Below are positions 8,880-19,195 of a DNA stretch of 64,000 nt, piece after piece. Source of the stretch: Actinomycetes bacterium (GTDB lineage: Bacteria > Actinomycetota > CALGFH01). Each line of letters starts with the position of its first letter. Within the stretch, counting starts at the first letter, position 1. The stretch covers positions 51,968 through 115,967 of the forward strand of contig DASYUT010000124.1 in NCBI GenBank assembly GCA_036000965.1, read 5' to 3'. Both the position numbers and the translations under genes were made by a program. Below the pieces are notes generated by a model, which did no database searches, was not told where the DNA came from, and saw only the letters and a program-made list of their open reading frames with translations.

Positions 8880-9894
8880 ATGGAGGTGCTCACCTACCGG
8901 CCGGAGCCGGCCGAGTTCGCCTGGACGTTCGGCGGCGTGCCGCCGGTCCGCAGGGTCAGGCCCGGCACCGTCCTGGAGCTGTGGACCGAGGACTGCTTTG
9001 CCGGCCGGGTGCGGGGCCCCGACGACCTCGTCTCCCGGGTGGTCGAGTTCCCCTTCGTGAACCCGCAGACCGGGCCCTTCTACGTGGAGGGGGCCGAGCC
9101 CGGGGACACGCTCGCCCTCCACTTCGTGTCCATCGAGCCGTCCAGGGACTGGGCCGCCTCCACCACCGTGCCGCTGTTCGGGGCGCTGACCGGCACCCAC
9201 GCCACCGCCCTGCTCGCCGAGCCGCTGCCCGAGGTGGTCTGGATCTACGAGGTGGACCCGCAAGCGGCGCACGGTCACCTTCCGGGCCCGGCGCGGCGAC
9301 CTCGCCGTCGAGCTGCCGCTCGACCCGATGCACGGGACGGTCGGGGTCGCCCCGGCCTCCTTCGAGGCCCGCTCGTCGCTGGTGCCCGACGCCCACGGCG
9401 GCAACATGGACACGCCCGAGATGCGGGCCGGCACGACCTGCTACCTGGGCGTGAACGTGGAGGGGGCGCTGTTCTCGATCGGCGACGGCCACTGCCGGCA
9501 GGGCGAGGGCGAGAGCTGTGGGGTGGCGGTCGAGGCGGCCATGGACACGGTGGTCGCCGTCGACCTGGTCAAGGGGGCGGCCACGCCCTGGCCCCGGCTG
9601 GAGAGCGACAGCCACCTGATGAGCACGGGGTCGGCCCGTCCCCTGGAGGACGCCTTCCGGATCTCCCAGGTCGATCTCGTGCAGTGGCTCGGCCAGGCCT
9701 GGGGCCTGGACCAGCTCGACGCCTACCAGCTCATCACCCAGGCCGTGGAGGCGCCGGTGGCCAACGTGGTCGACCCCAACTACACGTTCGTGTCCAAGCT
9801 CCGCAAGGACCTGCTGCCGGTCCGGGAGGTCTACGGCGGTGCCCACCGGCGCCTGCGCGAGCTGGGCCGGGCCTACCTGGCCGAGCGGCGCTGA
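8880..9894 (+). pseudogene. Acetamidase/formamidase, single frameshift
   Basis: Two frames together give one complete acetamidase/formamidase of about 338 residues. The first part begins at ATG 8880 (RRVRPGTVLELWTEDCF, PFYVEGAEPGDTLALHF). The second runs to the stop at 9894 (PHGGNMDTPEMRAGTTCYL, FSIGDGHCRQGEGE, YTFVSKLRKDLLPV). The frames meet at the C run 9257-9259; removing one C restores one protein. Family members hydrolyse short amides to ammonia and the acid with two bound metals, and the metal-binding HGGNMD and GDGH motifs are intact. It may be a sequencing error in a live gene. It pairs with the broken permease upstream. Confidence 0.82.
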
Positions 9895-9923
9895 CACGTC
9901 GGCCCAGTCGTTGACCGTCGGCC

Positions 9924-9975
9924 CTGGTGGTCCGTCTCCATGATCATTCGCCGTTCCACAGGGGCCTGAGCAGGG
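9924..9975 (+). repeat. Dispersed ATGATCAT-centred repeat, copy 1
   Basis: A 52-bp element in the intergenic space, closely matched in inverted orientation at 34999-35049. Its core contains ATGATCAT, with GCCGTTCCACAGG on one side and CTGGTGGTCCGTCTCC on the other. A partial relative (tgctccacaggatgatcat) lies at about 41302-41320. No terminal transposon structure is seen. Confidence 0.65.
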
Positions 9976-9982
9976 AGAACGG

Positions 9983-10087
9983 TCAGCGGCGGCGGGCGAG
10001 CCAGTCCTCGAGCCAGAAGCTCAGCGCGAGGATGCCGAACATGCAGGCGGGGACGAGCGCGACCGTGGCGATGATGAGTGCTGACAT
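9983..10087 (-). CDS. 34-residue single-span membrane microprotein
   Basis: A minus-strand frame starts at ATG 10087, with GAAGG about 10 nt upstream, and stops at 9983. The product is 34 residues: a hydrophobic stretch (about residues 3-25) followed by WLEDWLARRR, giving a positively charged tail. This is typical of bacterial single-pass accessory peptides. It follows the four-span membrane protein at 10116 on the same strand with 28 nt between them. No family is recognised. Candidates include a small subunit of a transporter; a toxin-like peptide is possible but unsupported. Confidence 0.5.
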   Translation of the reverse strand: MSALIIATVALVPACMFGILALSFWLEDWLARRR

Positions 10088-10115
10088 GGCGGGAAGCCTT
10101 CAAGGATCATCCGGC

Positions 10116-10412
10116 TTACGGTCGGTCCTCCCTGCCCACGCGGACGGCGCTCGCCGCGACCCCGGAGACCAGCGACCCGATCGCGGCGCCGATGGCGAGG
10201 TAGATCGCCGCGGTGGCGATCTTCGTGCCGGTGCGGGCACCGGTCGTGAAGGGCAGGAGCACTGCGGCGAGCGTCGCCAGCGACATGATCCAGGTGAAGA
10301 ACTGCCACGGACGGGGGATGAAGAGCAGCAGCAGGTGCATCAGTCCCGTTGCGACCAGGGCGGCGCCAGCTGCCACCCCGGCCAGCCTGGCCGTGTTCGC
10401 ATTGCCAAGCAT
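10116..10412 (-). CDS. Four-span membrane protein, DUF6069-like
   Basis: A 98-residue protein with four hydrophobic helices (about residues 8-28, 37-55, 62-80 and 70-92) and a basic C-terminus. AGGAGGG directly precedes the ATG at 10412. The length and a TGLMHLLLLFIPRPW-like second segment recall small actinobacterial membrane proteins of the DUF6069 type, which have no assigned function. It lies 28 nt downstream of HrpA on the same strand, so the two may be co-transcribed. Confidence 0.7.
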   Translation of the reverse strand: MLGNANTARLAGVAAGAALVATGLMHLLLLFIPRPWQFFTWIMSLATLAAVLLPFTTGARTGTKIATAAIYLAIGAAIGSLVSGVAASAVRVGREDRP

Positions 10413-10440
10413 GCCCTCCTCTGGCAGGCGGGCGAGCGGG

Positions 10441-13400
10441 TCAGCGGCTCGACTCCATCGCCCGGCGGATCCGCTTGTCGGACACCGGGTACGGGGTCCC
10501 CAGCGTCTGGGCGAAGTAGCTCACCCGCAGCTCTTCGAGCATCCAGCGGATGTGCTGCAGCGGCTCCCCGGCAGGCCTGTCGATCGGCAGCTCGTCCAGC
10601 AGCCGCTCGTAGGCCTGCTGCAGCTGCCGGACGCGCAGCATCTGCTCCCGGTCGCGGTGGGGGTCGTGCGGCAGCTTCTCGAGACGGTGGCCGGCGGCGC
10701 GCAGGTAGCGCAGCACGTCCGGCAGCCGCCGGCGTCCGGTTGCGGTCACGAAGCCCGGGTAGACCAGCTCCGACAGCTGCGCCCTGACATCGGCCAGGGC
10801 CGGCGTCAGCGCGGGGCTGGCCGTGCCCTTCAGCCGCTCGTCGACGTCGTCGGCGACGGCGAGGATGCGCTCGACGTCGGTGACGACGTCGAGGGTGGTG
10901 TCGGCCAACTCGGCGCGGACCTTGTCGTGCAGCGTGGCGAACCCGTCCTCGTCCCAGGCCGGCCCGCCGCACTCGGCCGTCAACGCGTCGACGGCGCAGC
11001 TGACGCAGTCATCGAACAGCTCCGCCGGGCTCCCGTGCGGGTACTGGCTGAGGGTCAGCTTGGCCCTGCCGGACAGGCGTCCCAGGACGAACCTGACCGG
11101 GGAGGGGACCTGCAACAGCAGCAGGCGGCGCGTGCCCTGCCACATGGCGCGCTGCTGCTCGGCCTCGCTCTCGAGCATGCGGACGGCGACGCTGCCTCCC
11201 TCGTCCACCAGCGCCGGGTAGGCCCGCACCACCCGGCCGCCGCGCCGCTGCTCGACCGACCGCGGCAGCCTGCCAAGGCTCCAGGTGCGCAGCCCCTGCT
11301 GTTCGATGCCGTCCACGGCCACGGCGAGCGCGGCCCGGAGCTTCTCCCTCAGCCGCAGCTTCAATCCCTCCAGGTCCTTGCCTTCGGCAAGGGTGCGGTG
11401 CCGCTCGTCCACCACCCGGAACGTGACCTTCAGGTGATCCGGCACCCGGTCCAGCTGCCAGCTGCCCGGCGGCACGGCCACGCCGCTCATGCGTTCGAGC
11501 TCGCGCGCCAGCACGTCCAGCAGGGGTCCTTCCCGCGGCGCCACCCGCTGAAGGACCGCCCTGGCGTAGTCGGGCGCCGGCACGAAGTTGCGGCGCACCG
11601 GCTTGGGGAGCGACCTGATCAGGGCGGTCAGCAGCTCCTCGCGCAGGCCCGGGACCTGCCAGTCGAAGCCGTCGCCGGTCACCTGGTTCAGGACCGGCAG
11701 GGGGACGTGCACGGTCACCCCGTCGGCGTCGGCACCCGGTTCGAACTGGTAGGAGAGCCGCAGCGCAAGGCCGCCCTGCTGCCAGGCGTCCGGGTAGTCG
11801 CGCTCGTCGACGCCGTCCGCCCCCTGCTTGATCAGCATCGACTTCTCGAAGCTGAGCAGGTCCGGCTGGGTCGCGCGGGCCTTCTTCCACCAGCTGTCGA
11901 AGTGGCGGGCGGAGACCACGTCCCGGCCGACGCGCCGGTCGTAGAAGTCGAACAACGTCTGGTCGTCGACCAGGATGTCGCGCCGGCGCGCCCGGTGCTC
12001 CAGCTCCTCGACCTCCTCCAGCAGCTCGCGGTTCTCGTGGAAGAAGCGGTGCTGGGTCTGCCAGTCACCCTCGACCAGGGCATGGCGGATGAACAGCTCC
12101 CGCGACAGCGCCGGGTCGACCCGGCCGTAGCTCACCCGCCGCGCCGCCACGATCGGCACCCCGTACAGCGTCACCTTCTCGTCGGCCATCACCGCGCCCC
12201 GGGTTTTCTCCCAGCGCGGCTCGCTGTAGCTCCGCTTGACCAGGTGCCCGGCGAGCGCCTCGACCCACTCCGGTTCGATGCGCGCGACGGTGCGCCCCCA
12301 CAGCCGGGACGTCTCCACCAGCTCGGCCGCCATCACCCACCGGGGCTGGGTCCTCTTGAACAGCGCCGAGCCCGGGGAGATGGCGAACCGGGCGCCGCGC
12401 GCTCCCTGGTATTCCTGCTTCTCGCCGTCCTTGAGGCCGATGTGGGACAGCAGGCCGGCCAGGAGCGACAGGTGGATCGCCTGCCGGTCGCCGGGCGTGC
12501 TGTTCAGCGACAGCCCGAGGGCCTTGGCCACCTGCCGGAGCTGCCCGTAGAGGTCCTGCCACTCGCGCACCCGCAGGTAGTGCAGGAACTCCGCCTTGCA
12601 CAGCTTGCGGAACTGGCTGGACGACAGTTCCTTCTGCTGCTCGCGCAGATACTGCCACAGGTTGAGGTAGGCCAGGAGGTCGGAGTCCTTGTCGGCGAAG
12701 CGGCCGTGCTTCTCGGCGGCCGCCTGCTGCCTGTCCGCGGGTCGCTCGCGCGGGTCCTGGATGGACAGCGCGGCGACGACGACCATGACCTCCCGGACAC
12801 AGCCGTTCCGGTCGGCCTCCACCACCATGCGCGCCAGTCGCGGGTCGACCGGCAGCTGCGCCAGCTTGCGGCCCAGCGGCGTCAGGCGCCTGCCAGCGTC
12901 CTTCTCGGCCGGGTCGAGCGCGCCCAGCTCGTGCAGCAGCTGGACGCCGTCCTTGACGCTGCGCCGGTCGGGCGCGTCGATGAACGGGAAGGCGGCGATG
13001 TCGCCCAGTCCGAGCGCGGTCATCTGCAGGATGACCGAGGCGAGGTTGGTGCGCAGGACCTCCGGGTCGGTGAACTCGGGGCGTGACACGAAGTCCTGCT
13101 CGGCGTACAGGCGGATGCAGACCCCATCCGACGTGCGCCCGCAGCGTCCCTTGCGCTGGTTCGCCGACGCCTGCGAGATCGGCTCGATCGGCAGGCGCTG
13201 CACCTTGGTCCGGTGGCTGTAGCGGGAGATGCGTGCGGTCCCCGGGTCGATCACGTACCTGATGCCCGGGACCGTCAACGAGGTCTCCGCGACGTTGGTG
13301 GCCAGCACGATCCGGCGCCCGGCGTGCGGCTGGAACACCCGGTGCTGTTCGGCCGCTGACAGCCGCGCGTACAGCGGCAGGATCTGGGTGTCGGGGAGGT

Positions 13401-14352
13401 GCTGCTGCCTGAGCGCGTCGGCGGTGTCGCGGATCTCCCGCTCGCCGCTCAGGAAGACCAGGACGTCCCCTGGCCCTTCGGCGCGCAGCTCGTCCACCGC
13501 GTCGCAGACCGCCTGGATCTGGTCGCGGTCGGTGTCGTCGGCGTCGTCGACGACGGGCCGGTAGCGGACCTCCACCGGGTAGGTCCGGCCGGAGACCTCG
13601 AGCACCGGCGCGTCGTCGAAGTGGCGGGAGAACCGCTCCGGGTCGATGGTCGCCGAGGTGATGATCACCTTGAGGTCTGGCCGGCGGGGGAGCAGCCGCT
13701 TGAGGTAGCCGAGGATGAAGTCGACGTTGAGGCTGCGCTCGTGTGCCTCGTCGACGATCAGCGTGTCGTACTGCCACAGCAGGCGGTCCTGCTGGATCTC
13801 GGCGAGCAGGATGCCGTCGGTCATCAGCTTGACCATCGTGCCGTCGCCGACCTGGTCGGTGAACCGCACCTTGTAGCCGACGCTGCCGACGGCGCCGTAG
13901 CCGACCGCGCCGTCCAGCGGCGTCCCCAGCTCCTCGGCGATGCGCTCGGCCACCGTCCGGGCCGCCAGCCGACGCGGCTGGGTGTGCCCGATCAGCCCCT
14001 GCACGCCCCGTCCGAGCTCCAGGCAGATCTTCGGCAGCTGGGTGGTCTTGCCGGAGCCAGTCTCGCCGGCGACGATCACGACCTGATGGTCGCGCACCGC
14101 GGCCAGGATCTCGTCCTTCTTCTGGCTGACCGGCAGAGCTTCGGGATACCCGACCGTGGGCACGCGCGCGCGTCGCCGCGCGACGCGTAGCTCGGCCGCG
14201 TCGACGTCGGCGGCGATCGTGCTGGTGCTGGCCAGCCGGGCCTCGGGGTCCCGGAGCTTGCGGGCGACGTCGATCCGGCGTTGCAGGCGGCGCTGGTCGC
14301 GCAGCATCAGGGCGGGCAGGCGTGCCTGCAGGTCGGCGAGTGGCGATGTCAC
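10441..14352 (-). CDS. hrpA: ATP-dependent RNA helicase HrpA
   Basis: A 1303-residue DEAH-box helicase, matching the family's usual length of about 1300. Walker A GETGSGKTTQ is near residue 96, followed by TQPRRLAARTVAERIAEE, the DEAH box LIVDEAHERSLN, SATI and the QRKGRCGR motif VI. Helicase-associated and OB-like domains and a long DUF3418-type C-terminal region follow. HrpA unwinds RNA and in E. coli resolves stalled ribosomes and processes fimbrial mRNA. The GTG start at 14352 gives the standard N-terminus. No frameshift over 3.9 kb, in contrast to several neighbours. Confidence 0.95.
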   Translation of the reverse strand: MTSPLADLQARLPALMLRDQRRLQRRIDVARKLRDPEARLASTSTIAADVDAAELRVARRRARVPTVGYPEALPVSQKKDEILAAVRDHQVVIVAGETGSGKTTQLPKICLELGRGVQGLIGHTQPRRLAARTVAERIAEELGTPLDGAVGYGAVGSVGYKVRFTDQVGDGTMVKLMTDGILLAEIQQDRLLWQYDTLIVDEAHERSLNVDFILGYLKRLLPRRPDLKVIITSATIDPERFSRHFDDAPVLEVSGRTYPVEVRYRPVVDDADDTDRDQIQAVCDAVDELRAEGPGDVLVFLSGEREIRDTADALRQQHLPDTQILPLYARLSAAEQHRVFQPHAGRRIVLATNVAETSLTVPGIRYVIDPGTARISRYSHRTKVQRLPIEPISQASANQRKGRCGRTSDGVCIRLYAEQDFVSRPEFTDPEVLRTNLASVILQMTALGLGDIAAFPFIDAPDRRSVKDGVQLLHELGALDPAEKDAGRRLTPLGRKLAQLPVDPRLARMVVEADRNGCVREVMVVVAALSIQDPRERPADRQQAAAEKHGRFADKDSDLLAYLNLWQYLREQQKELSSSQFRKLCKAEFLHYLRVREWQDLYGQLRQVAKALGLSLNSTPGDRQAIHLSLLAGLLSHIGLKDGEKQEYQGARGARFAISPGSALFKRTQPRWVMAAELVETSRLWGRTVARIEPEWVEALAGHLVKRSYSEPRWEKTRGAVMADEKVTLYGVPIVAARRVSYGRVDPALSRELFIRHALVEGDWQTQHRFFHENRELLEEVEELEHRARRRDILVDDQTLFDFYDRRVGRDVVSARHFDSWWKKARATQPDLLSFEKSMLIKQGADGVDERDYPDAWQQGGLALRLSYQFEPGADADGVTVHVPLPVLNQVTGDGFDWQVPGLREELLTALIRSLPKPVRRNFVPAPDYARAVLQRVAPREGPLLDVLARELERMSGVAVPPGSWQLDRVPDHLKVTFRVVDERHRTLAEGKDLEGLKLRLREKLRAALAVAVDGIEQQGLRTWSLGRLPRSVEQRRGGRVVRAYPALVDEGGSVAVRMLESEAEQQRAMWQGTRRLLLLQVPSPVRFVLGRLSGRAKLTLSQYPHGSPAELFDDCVSCAVDALTAECGGPAWDEDGFATLHDKVRAELADTTLDVVTDVERILAVADDVDERLKGTASPALTPALADVRAQLSELVYPGFVTATGRRRLPDVLRYLRAAGHRLEKLPHDPHRDREQMLRVRQLQQAYERLLDELPIDRPAGEPLQHIRWMLEELRVSYFAQTLGTPYPVSDKRIRRAMESSR

Positions 14353-14536
14353 GAGCGGCGTTCTCAGATGGTGGCAGGAGTCGGCATAGGGTCGAACGGC
14401 TCGACCCCGCGGTTCAAGCGCGTTTCAGCCGGTGGATATTCCGGGCCAAGGTGTGCGCCGCGTGTGTCGCCGTGTGTCAAGGTACAGCTCACGGTGCATC
14501 CTTCAACCGTCCATCCAGCGATGCCGAGGGGGTTCC

Positions 14537-14938
14537 ATGCTCTTCGGGCAAGAACACGTCCGCCGCTACCGCGAGACCGACGGTGACGTCGGCTACCTCT
14601 GGAACGGCGTCCCGACGTTGATCCTGACCACTACCGGCCGCCGCAGCGGCAAGCCGTTCTCGACGCCGCTCATCCTCGGTCGGGACGGCGACGACTACGT
14701 GGTCGTGGCCTCCAAGGGCGGCGCTCCACGCCATCCCGACTGGTACCGCAACCTCGTCGACCATCCTGAGGTCGACGTGCAGGTGAAAGGCGACCGGTTC
14801 CGCGCCCGCGCCCGCACGGCCGGCCCGGAGGAGCGGTCGCGCCTGTGGAAGCTGATGACCGACATCTGGCCCGCCTACGACCAGTACCAGCAGAAGACCG
14901 ACCGGCAGATTCCGGTGGTCGTCCTCGAGCGCGTCTGA
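14537..14938 (+). CDS. Ddn-like F420-dependent nitroreductase family protein
   Basis: A 133-residue split-beta-barrel protein of the deazaflavin-dependent nitroreductase (Ddn/FQR) family. The markers are LILTTTGRRSGKPFSTPLIL, the VVASKGGAPRHPDWYRNL motif that contacts F420, and WPAYDQYQQKTDRQIPVVVL at the C-terminus. Mycobacterial homologues use F420H2 to reduce quinones or nitro compounds at the membrane. The start at 14537 follows GAGGGGG 5 nt upstream; an earlier in-frame ATG at 14432 lacks a ribosome site. It implies the host makes F420, as many actinomycetes do. Confidence 0.88.
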   Translation: MLFGQEHVRRYRETDGDVGYLWNGVPTLILTTTGRRSGKPFSTPLILGRDGDDYVVVASKGGAPRHPDWYRNLVDHPEVDVQVKGDRFRARARTAGPEERSRLWKLMTDIWPAYDQYQQKTDRQIPVVVLERV

Positions 14939-15005
14939 CGCGCTGGGTGGACCTGGTTTCGCCGCATCCACCGGCTCGCGGCCGCCCCGACCAAGGAAGG
15001 ACGCC

Positions 15006-16397
15006 ATGGCAGAGGAGTTCGACGTCATCGTGATCGGCGCCGGACCGGCGGGCGAGAACGCCGCCGGGCGGTGCAGCGAGGGGGGGCTGAGCACGGCGCT
15101 GGTCGAGGCCGAGCTGGTCGGCGGCGAGTGCTCCTACTGGGCCTGCATGCCCTCCAAGGCCTTGCTGCGCCCGGGAGAGGTGCTGGCCGCCGCCCGGCGC
15201 GTGCCCGGCGCCCGCGAGGCGGTCACCGGCGAGCTGGACGTGGACGCCGCCCTGGCCCGGCGCGACCGGATCGTCCACCACTACGACGACGAGGACCAGG
15301 TCAAGTGGGTCGAGGAGGTCGGCGCCGAGCTCGTCCGGGGCCACGGCCGCCTGGCCGGGGAGCGGGTCGTCCACGCCGAAGGGAAGGACGGGACCCGGCG
15401 TCTCACCGCCCGCCGCGCCGTGGTGGTCGCCACCGGGTCGGCCGCGAGCATCCCCCCGATCCCTGGGCTGCGCGACATGCGGGTCTGGGACAGCCGGGCC
15501 GCGACCGCGGCCAAGCAGGTGCCGCGGCGGCTGCTGGTGCTCGGCGACGGGGTCGTGGCCGTCGAGCTGGGCCAGGCCTGGAAGCGCCTGGGCGCCGAGG
15601 CGGTCACCATCGTCTCCCGCGAGGGCAGGCTGCTGTCCAGGGAGGAGCCGTTCGCCGGCGTCGAGCTGCGGCAGGTGTTCGAGGCCGAGGGGATCGAGGT
15701 GCGCTGCGGCACCACCGTGGCCGCCTGCCGCCGTGCGGGCAAGGACGGCCCGGTCACGCTCACGCTCGACGACGGCTCGGCGCTGCACGGCGACGAGCTG
15801 CTGGTCGCGGCCGGGCGGCGGCCCCGCACCGGCGACCTCGGCCTGGACACCGTCGGCCTCGAGCCCGGCGGGTTCGTCGACGTCGACGACCAGCTCCGGG
15901 CCAGCGGCGTGCCCGGTGGCTGGCTCTACGCGATCGGTGACGCCAACGGCCGCGCGCTCCTCACCCACCAGGGGAAGTACCAGGCGCGCCTGTGCGCCGA
16001 CCACATCCTGGGCAAGCACGTCGAGGCGTTCGCCGACCACCGGGCCGTGCCGCGGGTCATGTTCACCGACCCGCAGGTCGCCGCCGTCGGGCTGACCGAG
16101 CAGCAGGCCCGCGACCAGGGGATCAAGGTCAAGGTGGTGACCTACCCGACCGGGAACGTGGCCGGCTCGGCCGTGGCCGGCCAGCGGCCCGCCGGCACGA
16201 GCCAGCTCGTCGTCGACGAGGATCGCAAGGTGGTCGTGGGCGCCACGTTCACCGGCTACAGCATCGCGGAACTGCTGCACTCGGCGACGGTCGCGGTCGT
16301 CGGCGAGGTGCCGCTGGAGCGGCTGTGGCATGCGGTGCCGTCGTTCCCGACGGTGAGCGAGGTCTGGCTGCGCCTGCTCGAGTCGTACGGCCTGTGA
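15006..16397 (+). CDS. FAD-dependent pyridine nucleotide-disulfide oxidoreductase
   Basis: A 463-residue class I flavoprotein disulfide reductase. It has an N-terminal FAD site (VIVIGAGPAGENAA), a redox-active disulfide CSYWAC (C-x4-C) followed by MPSKALLRP, an NAD(P)H-binding domain near residue 180 and a C-terminal dimerisation domain. The C-terminal His-Glu pair typical of Lpd is not clear (LERLWHAVPSFPTVSE), so it may be a MerA/Lpd-like reductase of unknown partner. AAGGAAGG precedes the ATG. The neighbouring Ddn gene suggests an oxidative-stress or redox role, which is inference only. Confidence 0.9.
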   Translation: MAEEFDVIVIGAGPAGENAAGRCSEGGLSTALVEAELVGGECSYWACMPSKALLRPGEVLAAARRVPGAREAVTGELDVDAALARRDRIVHHYDDEDQVKWVEEVGAELVRGHGRLAGERVVHAEGKDGTRRLTARRAVVVATGSAASIPPIPGLRDMRVWDSRAATAAKQVPRRLLVLGDGVVAVELGQAWKRLGAEAVTIVSREGRLLSREEPFAGVELRQVFEAEGIEVRCGTTVAACRRAGKDGPVTLTLDDGSALHGDELLVAAGRRPRTGDLGLDTVGLEPGGFVDVDDQLRASGVPGGWLYAIGDANGRALLTHQGKYQARLCADHILGKHVEAFADHRAVPRVMFTDPQVAAVGLTEQQARDQGIKVKVVTYPTGNVAGSAVAGQRPAGTSQLVVDEDRKVVVGATFTGYSIAELLHSATVAVVGEVPLERLWHAVPSFPTVSEVWLRLLESYGL

Positions 16398-16623
16398 CCC
16401 TTGAGACTCTCCTTGATGTCGTCAACGTGCCAGTAGCCGACAGGCCCCGTCATGCCCTTGCGGTGGCCATCGGGATCCAGACCGACGTTCTGGTCTGCGA
16501 CATCGAACTGGACGTAGTACGCCTGGTCCATGGAGGGCGCTACACCCAGGAGCTTGCCGTACAGCGTCTCGCTTGAGCCAGGTCCTTGACAGGACAGATG
16601 ACCGTCCGGAGACCTGACGTCAT
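16398..16623 (-). pseudogene. VOC/glyoxalase-family remnant
   Basis: On the minus strand, ATG 16623 opens a VOC N-terminus (RTVICPVKDLAQA) that loses frame after about 18 residues. Homology resumes one frame over (ETLYGKLLGVAPSMDQAYYV, then GPVGYWHVDDIKESL). It runs into the 3' end of the oxidoreductase and stops being VOC-like near 16410, so the last 40 or so residues are missing. One base appears lost near 16565-16570. It is a decayed dioxygenase/glyoxalase-fold gene. Confidence 0.75.
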
Positions 16624-16707
16624 GAAGAGCTCCCCACACTCGTTGTGGTACACCGGCTGGGTCTGGTCCGTCACTGCGATGACGGATGGCGACAGAAGAA
16701 GGTAACG

Positions 16708-17643
16708 GTGGACGAGCACGACTGGCTGGCGGAGCGGTTCGAGGCGCACCGGACCCACCTGCGGGCGGTGGCCTACCGGATGCTCGGCTCGGCGAGCGAC
16801 GCCGACGACGCCGTGCAGGAGGCCTGGCTGCGGCTCGGCCGCGCCGACACCAGCGGCGTCGCCAACCTCGGCGGCTGGCTGACCACGGTGGTCGCGCGGG
16901 TGTGCCTGGACGTGCTGCGCGCGCGCACGTCGCGGCGCGAGGAGCCGCTGGGCGTGCACCTGCCCGACCCGGTCGTGCGCCGCCAGGACGGGACCGACCC
17001 CGAGCAGCAGGCGCTGCTGGCCGAGGGGGTCGGGCTGGCGCTGCTGGTGGTCCTGGACACGCTGGCGCCGGCCGAGCGGCTGGCGTTCGTGCTGCACGAC
17101 ACCTTCGCCGTGCCCTTCGACGAGATCGCCGCCATCCTGGGGCGCTCCCCGAACGCGGCCAGGATGCTCGCCAGCCGGGCACGCCGCCGGGTCCAGGGCG
17201 CTGCCACCGTCCCCGACGCCGATCGCGCCCGCCAGCGGGCGGTGGTCGACGCCTTCCTGGCTGCCGCGCGCGGCGGCGACTTCGACGCGCTGGTCGCGCT
17301 GCTCGACCCCGACGTGGTGGTCCGAGCCGACCGCGCGGCCGTGGCTGCGGGCGCGTCGAGGGGGGTCCGCGGTGCGGCGGCCGTGGCCGAGCAGTTCTCG
17401 GGGCGTGCCCGGTTCGCACGACCGGCGCTGGTGAACGGAGCCGTGGGAGCCGTGTGGGCGCCGGGCGGACGGCCGCGTGTGGTCTTCGGCTTCACGGTCA
17501 CGCACGGGAAGATCGCCGAAATCGACATCCTCGATCCTCGCGCGCCTGCGCCAGCTCGACCTGGCGGTCCTCGACGACTGACGCGCCAAGCCGGCTACGG
17601 ACCTGAGGTGCCGCAAACGGGCGAGAGGCGGATGGATGAGTAA
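16708..17643 (+). CDS. ECF sigma factor with SnoaL-like tail (SigJ-like)
   Basis: Sigma-70 region 2 (RAVAYRMLGSASDADDAVQEAW) is at about residues 19-40, region 4 (AERLAFVLHDTFAVPFDEIA) near 120, and a SnoaL-like NTF2-fold extension from about residue 175. This is the ECF41/SigJ architecture, in which the C-terminal domain modulates the sigma factor instead of a separate anti-sigma. GTG 16708 has AAGG upstream. The final 30 residues as read look out of frame: one frame over ends ARLRQLDLAVLDD with a stop at 17581, the usual family C-terminus, so a one-base indel near 17535 is likely. Confidence 0.85.
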   Translation: MDEHDWLAERFEAHRTHLRAVAYRMLGSASDADDAVQEAWLRLGRADTSGVANLGGWLTTVVARVCLDVLRARTSRREEPLGVHLPDPVVRRQDGTDPEQQALLAEGVGLALLVVLDTLAPAERLAFVLHDTFAVPFDEIAAILGRSPNAARMLASRARRRVQGAATVPDADRARQRAVVDAFLAAARGGDFDALVALLDPDVVVRADRAAVAAGASRGVRGAAAVAEQFSGRARFARPALVNGAVGAVWAPGGRPRVVFGFTVTHGKIAEIDILDPRAPAPARPGGPRRLTRQAGYGPEVPQTGERRMDE

Positions 17644-17671
17644 GGCGTGGAACAGGCCGCCAGGCAGGCGG

Positions 17672-18157
17672 TCAGAGCGTCGTCCAGTCGGTCACCACGC
17701 TGGTGCCTTCGGCGGTCCGGCAGTGCAGGCGGAACGGACCCGACGGGATCGGACGGACCACGAAGAAGCCGACCTCGTCGACGGTCAGCGCCGTGCTGCC
17801 GCCCTGCTGGACCACGACCTCGACCTGGCCGGGTTGCGCCGGCACGAACTGCCCGAGCAGCGCGTCGTCGGTGACCTCGACCTCGATCGTCAGCTCCGCG
17901 GACTGGAACGTCATAGTTCGGAGTGGGGCCCGCTCGGACCGGGTGGCCACCGTGGCGAGCTCGTCGTCGAGCACCGAGTCATGGGTGAGGGCGGCCAGCT
18001 CGGCGTCGATGTTGCGCCACGCCCACGCCGCCTTGCCCGCCTCGACGACCTCGCGAGGGGCACCGGGAGCCTCGCGAGAGGCACCGGGAGCGACCCGCAG
18101 CGCCCGGCCGAGCAGGGCGAGGAGCTCGTCGTCATCGCTCCACGGCTCGCCGGACAT
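17672..18157 (-). CDS. Conserved actinobacterial protein, sigma-factor neighbour
   Basis: A 161-residue soluble acidic protein: an N-terminal helical half (SGEPWSDDDELLALLGRAL, GKAAWAWRNIDAELAAL) and a beta-rich C-terminal half ending FRLHCRTAEGTSVVTDW. From memory, this type is recurrent beside ECF sigma genes and CHAT proteins in actinobacteria, with no assigned function. ATG 18157 with GGAGG 9 nt upstream is preferred to the GTG at 18166, which abuts the ribosome site. Residues 28-38 contain a short in-frame duplication (GASREAPGA, then PREV). It converges with the sigma gene. Confidence 0.75.
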   Translation of the reverse strand: MSGEPWSDDDELLALLGRALRVAPGASREAPGAPREVVEAGKAAWAWRNIDAELAALTHDSVLDDELATVATRSERAPLRTMTFQSAELTIEVEVTDDALLGQFVPAQPGQVEVVVQQGGSTALTVDEVGFFVVRPIPSGPFRLHCRTAEGTSVVTDWTTL

Positions 18158-18430
18158 GTCCCTCACCTCCTGCCCTCATATGGTAGCGGAGGGTCGTGGA
18201 CGAGCAGCCCCGGCCGCCTCTCATCCGGCGCGGCGCCGCGGCCGCGTCGGCGATGGCGGCGTCGGCCGGTTCGTCTGCATCGGCGCGGGCTGACGGACCG
18301 CCCGCAGCGTCGCGGCGGTCGCGGCGGTCGCCCCATCCCGATCGATGGGTTACGTTGCCGAACGCCTTTGAGCATACTTGGCGTTCCAGGCATCTGAGAT
18401 AAATCAACCACAGCCCGAGAAGGGGCTGCA

Positions 18431-19176
<746 letters not shown>

Positions 19177-19195
<19 letters not shown>

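Noticed and set aside
10213..13086. A 957-codon open frame on the plus strand opposite hrpA
   Set aside because: It lies entirely antisense to a strongly conserved helicase. Its product is low-complexity (Gln, Arg, Gly, Val) with no motifs, as expected in 70+ % GC DNA.
18196..18402. A 68-codon plus-strand frame before livG
   Set aside because: Ala/Ser/Arg low-complexity, no homology recognised, and no convincing ribosome-site spacing.
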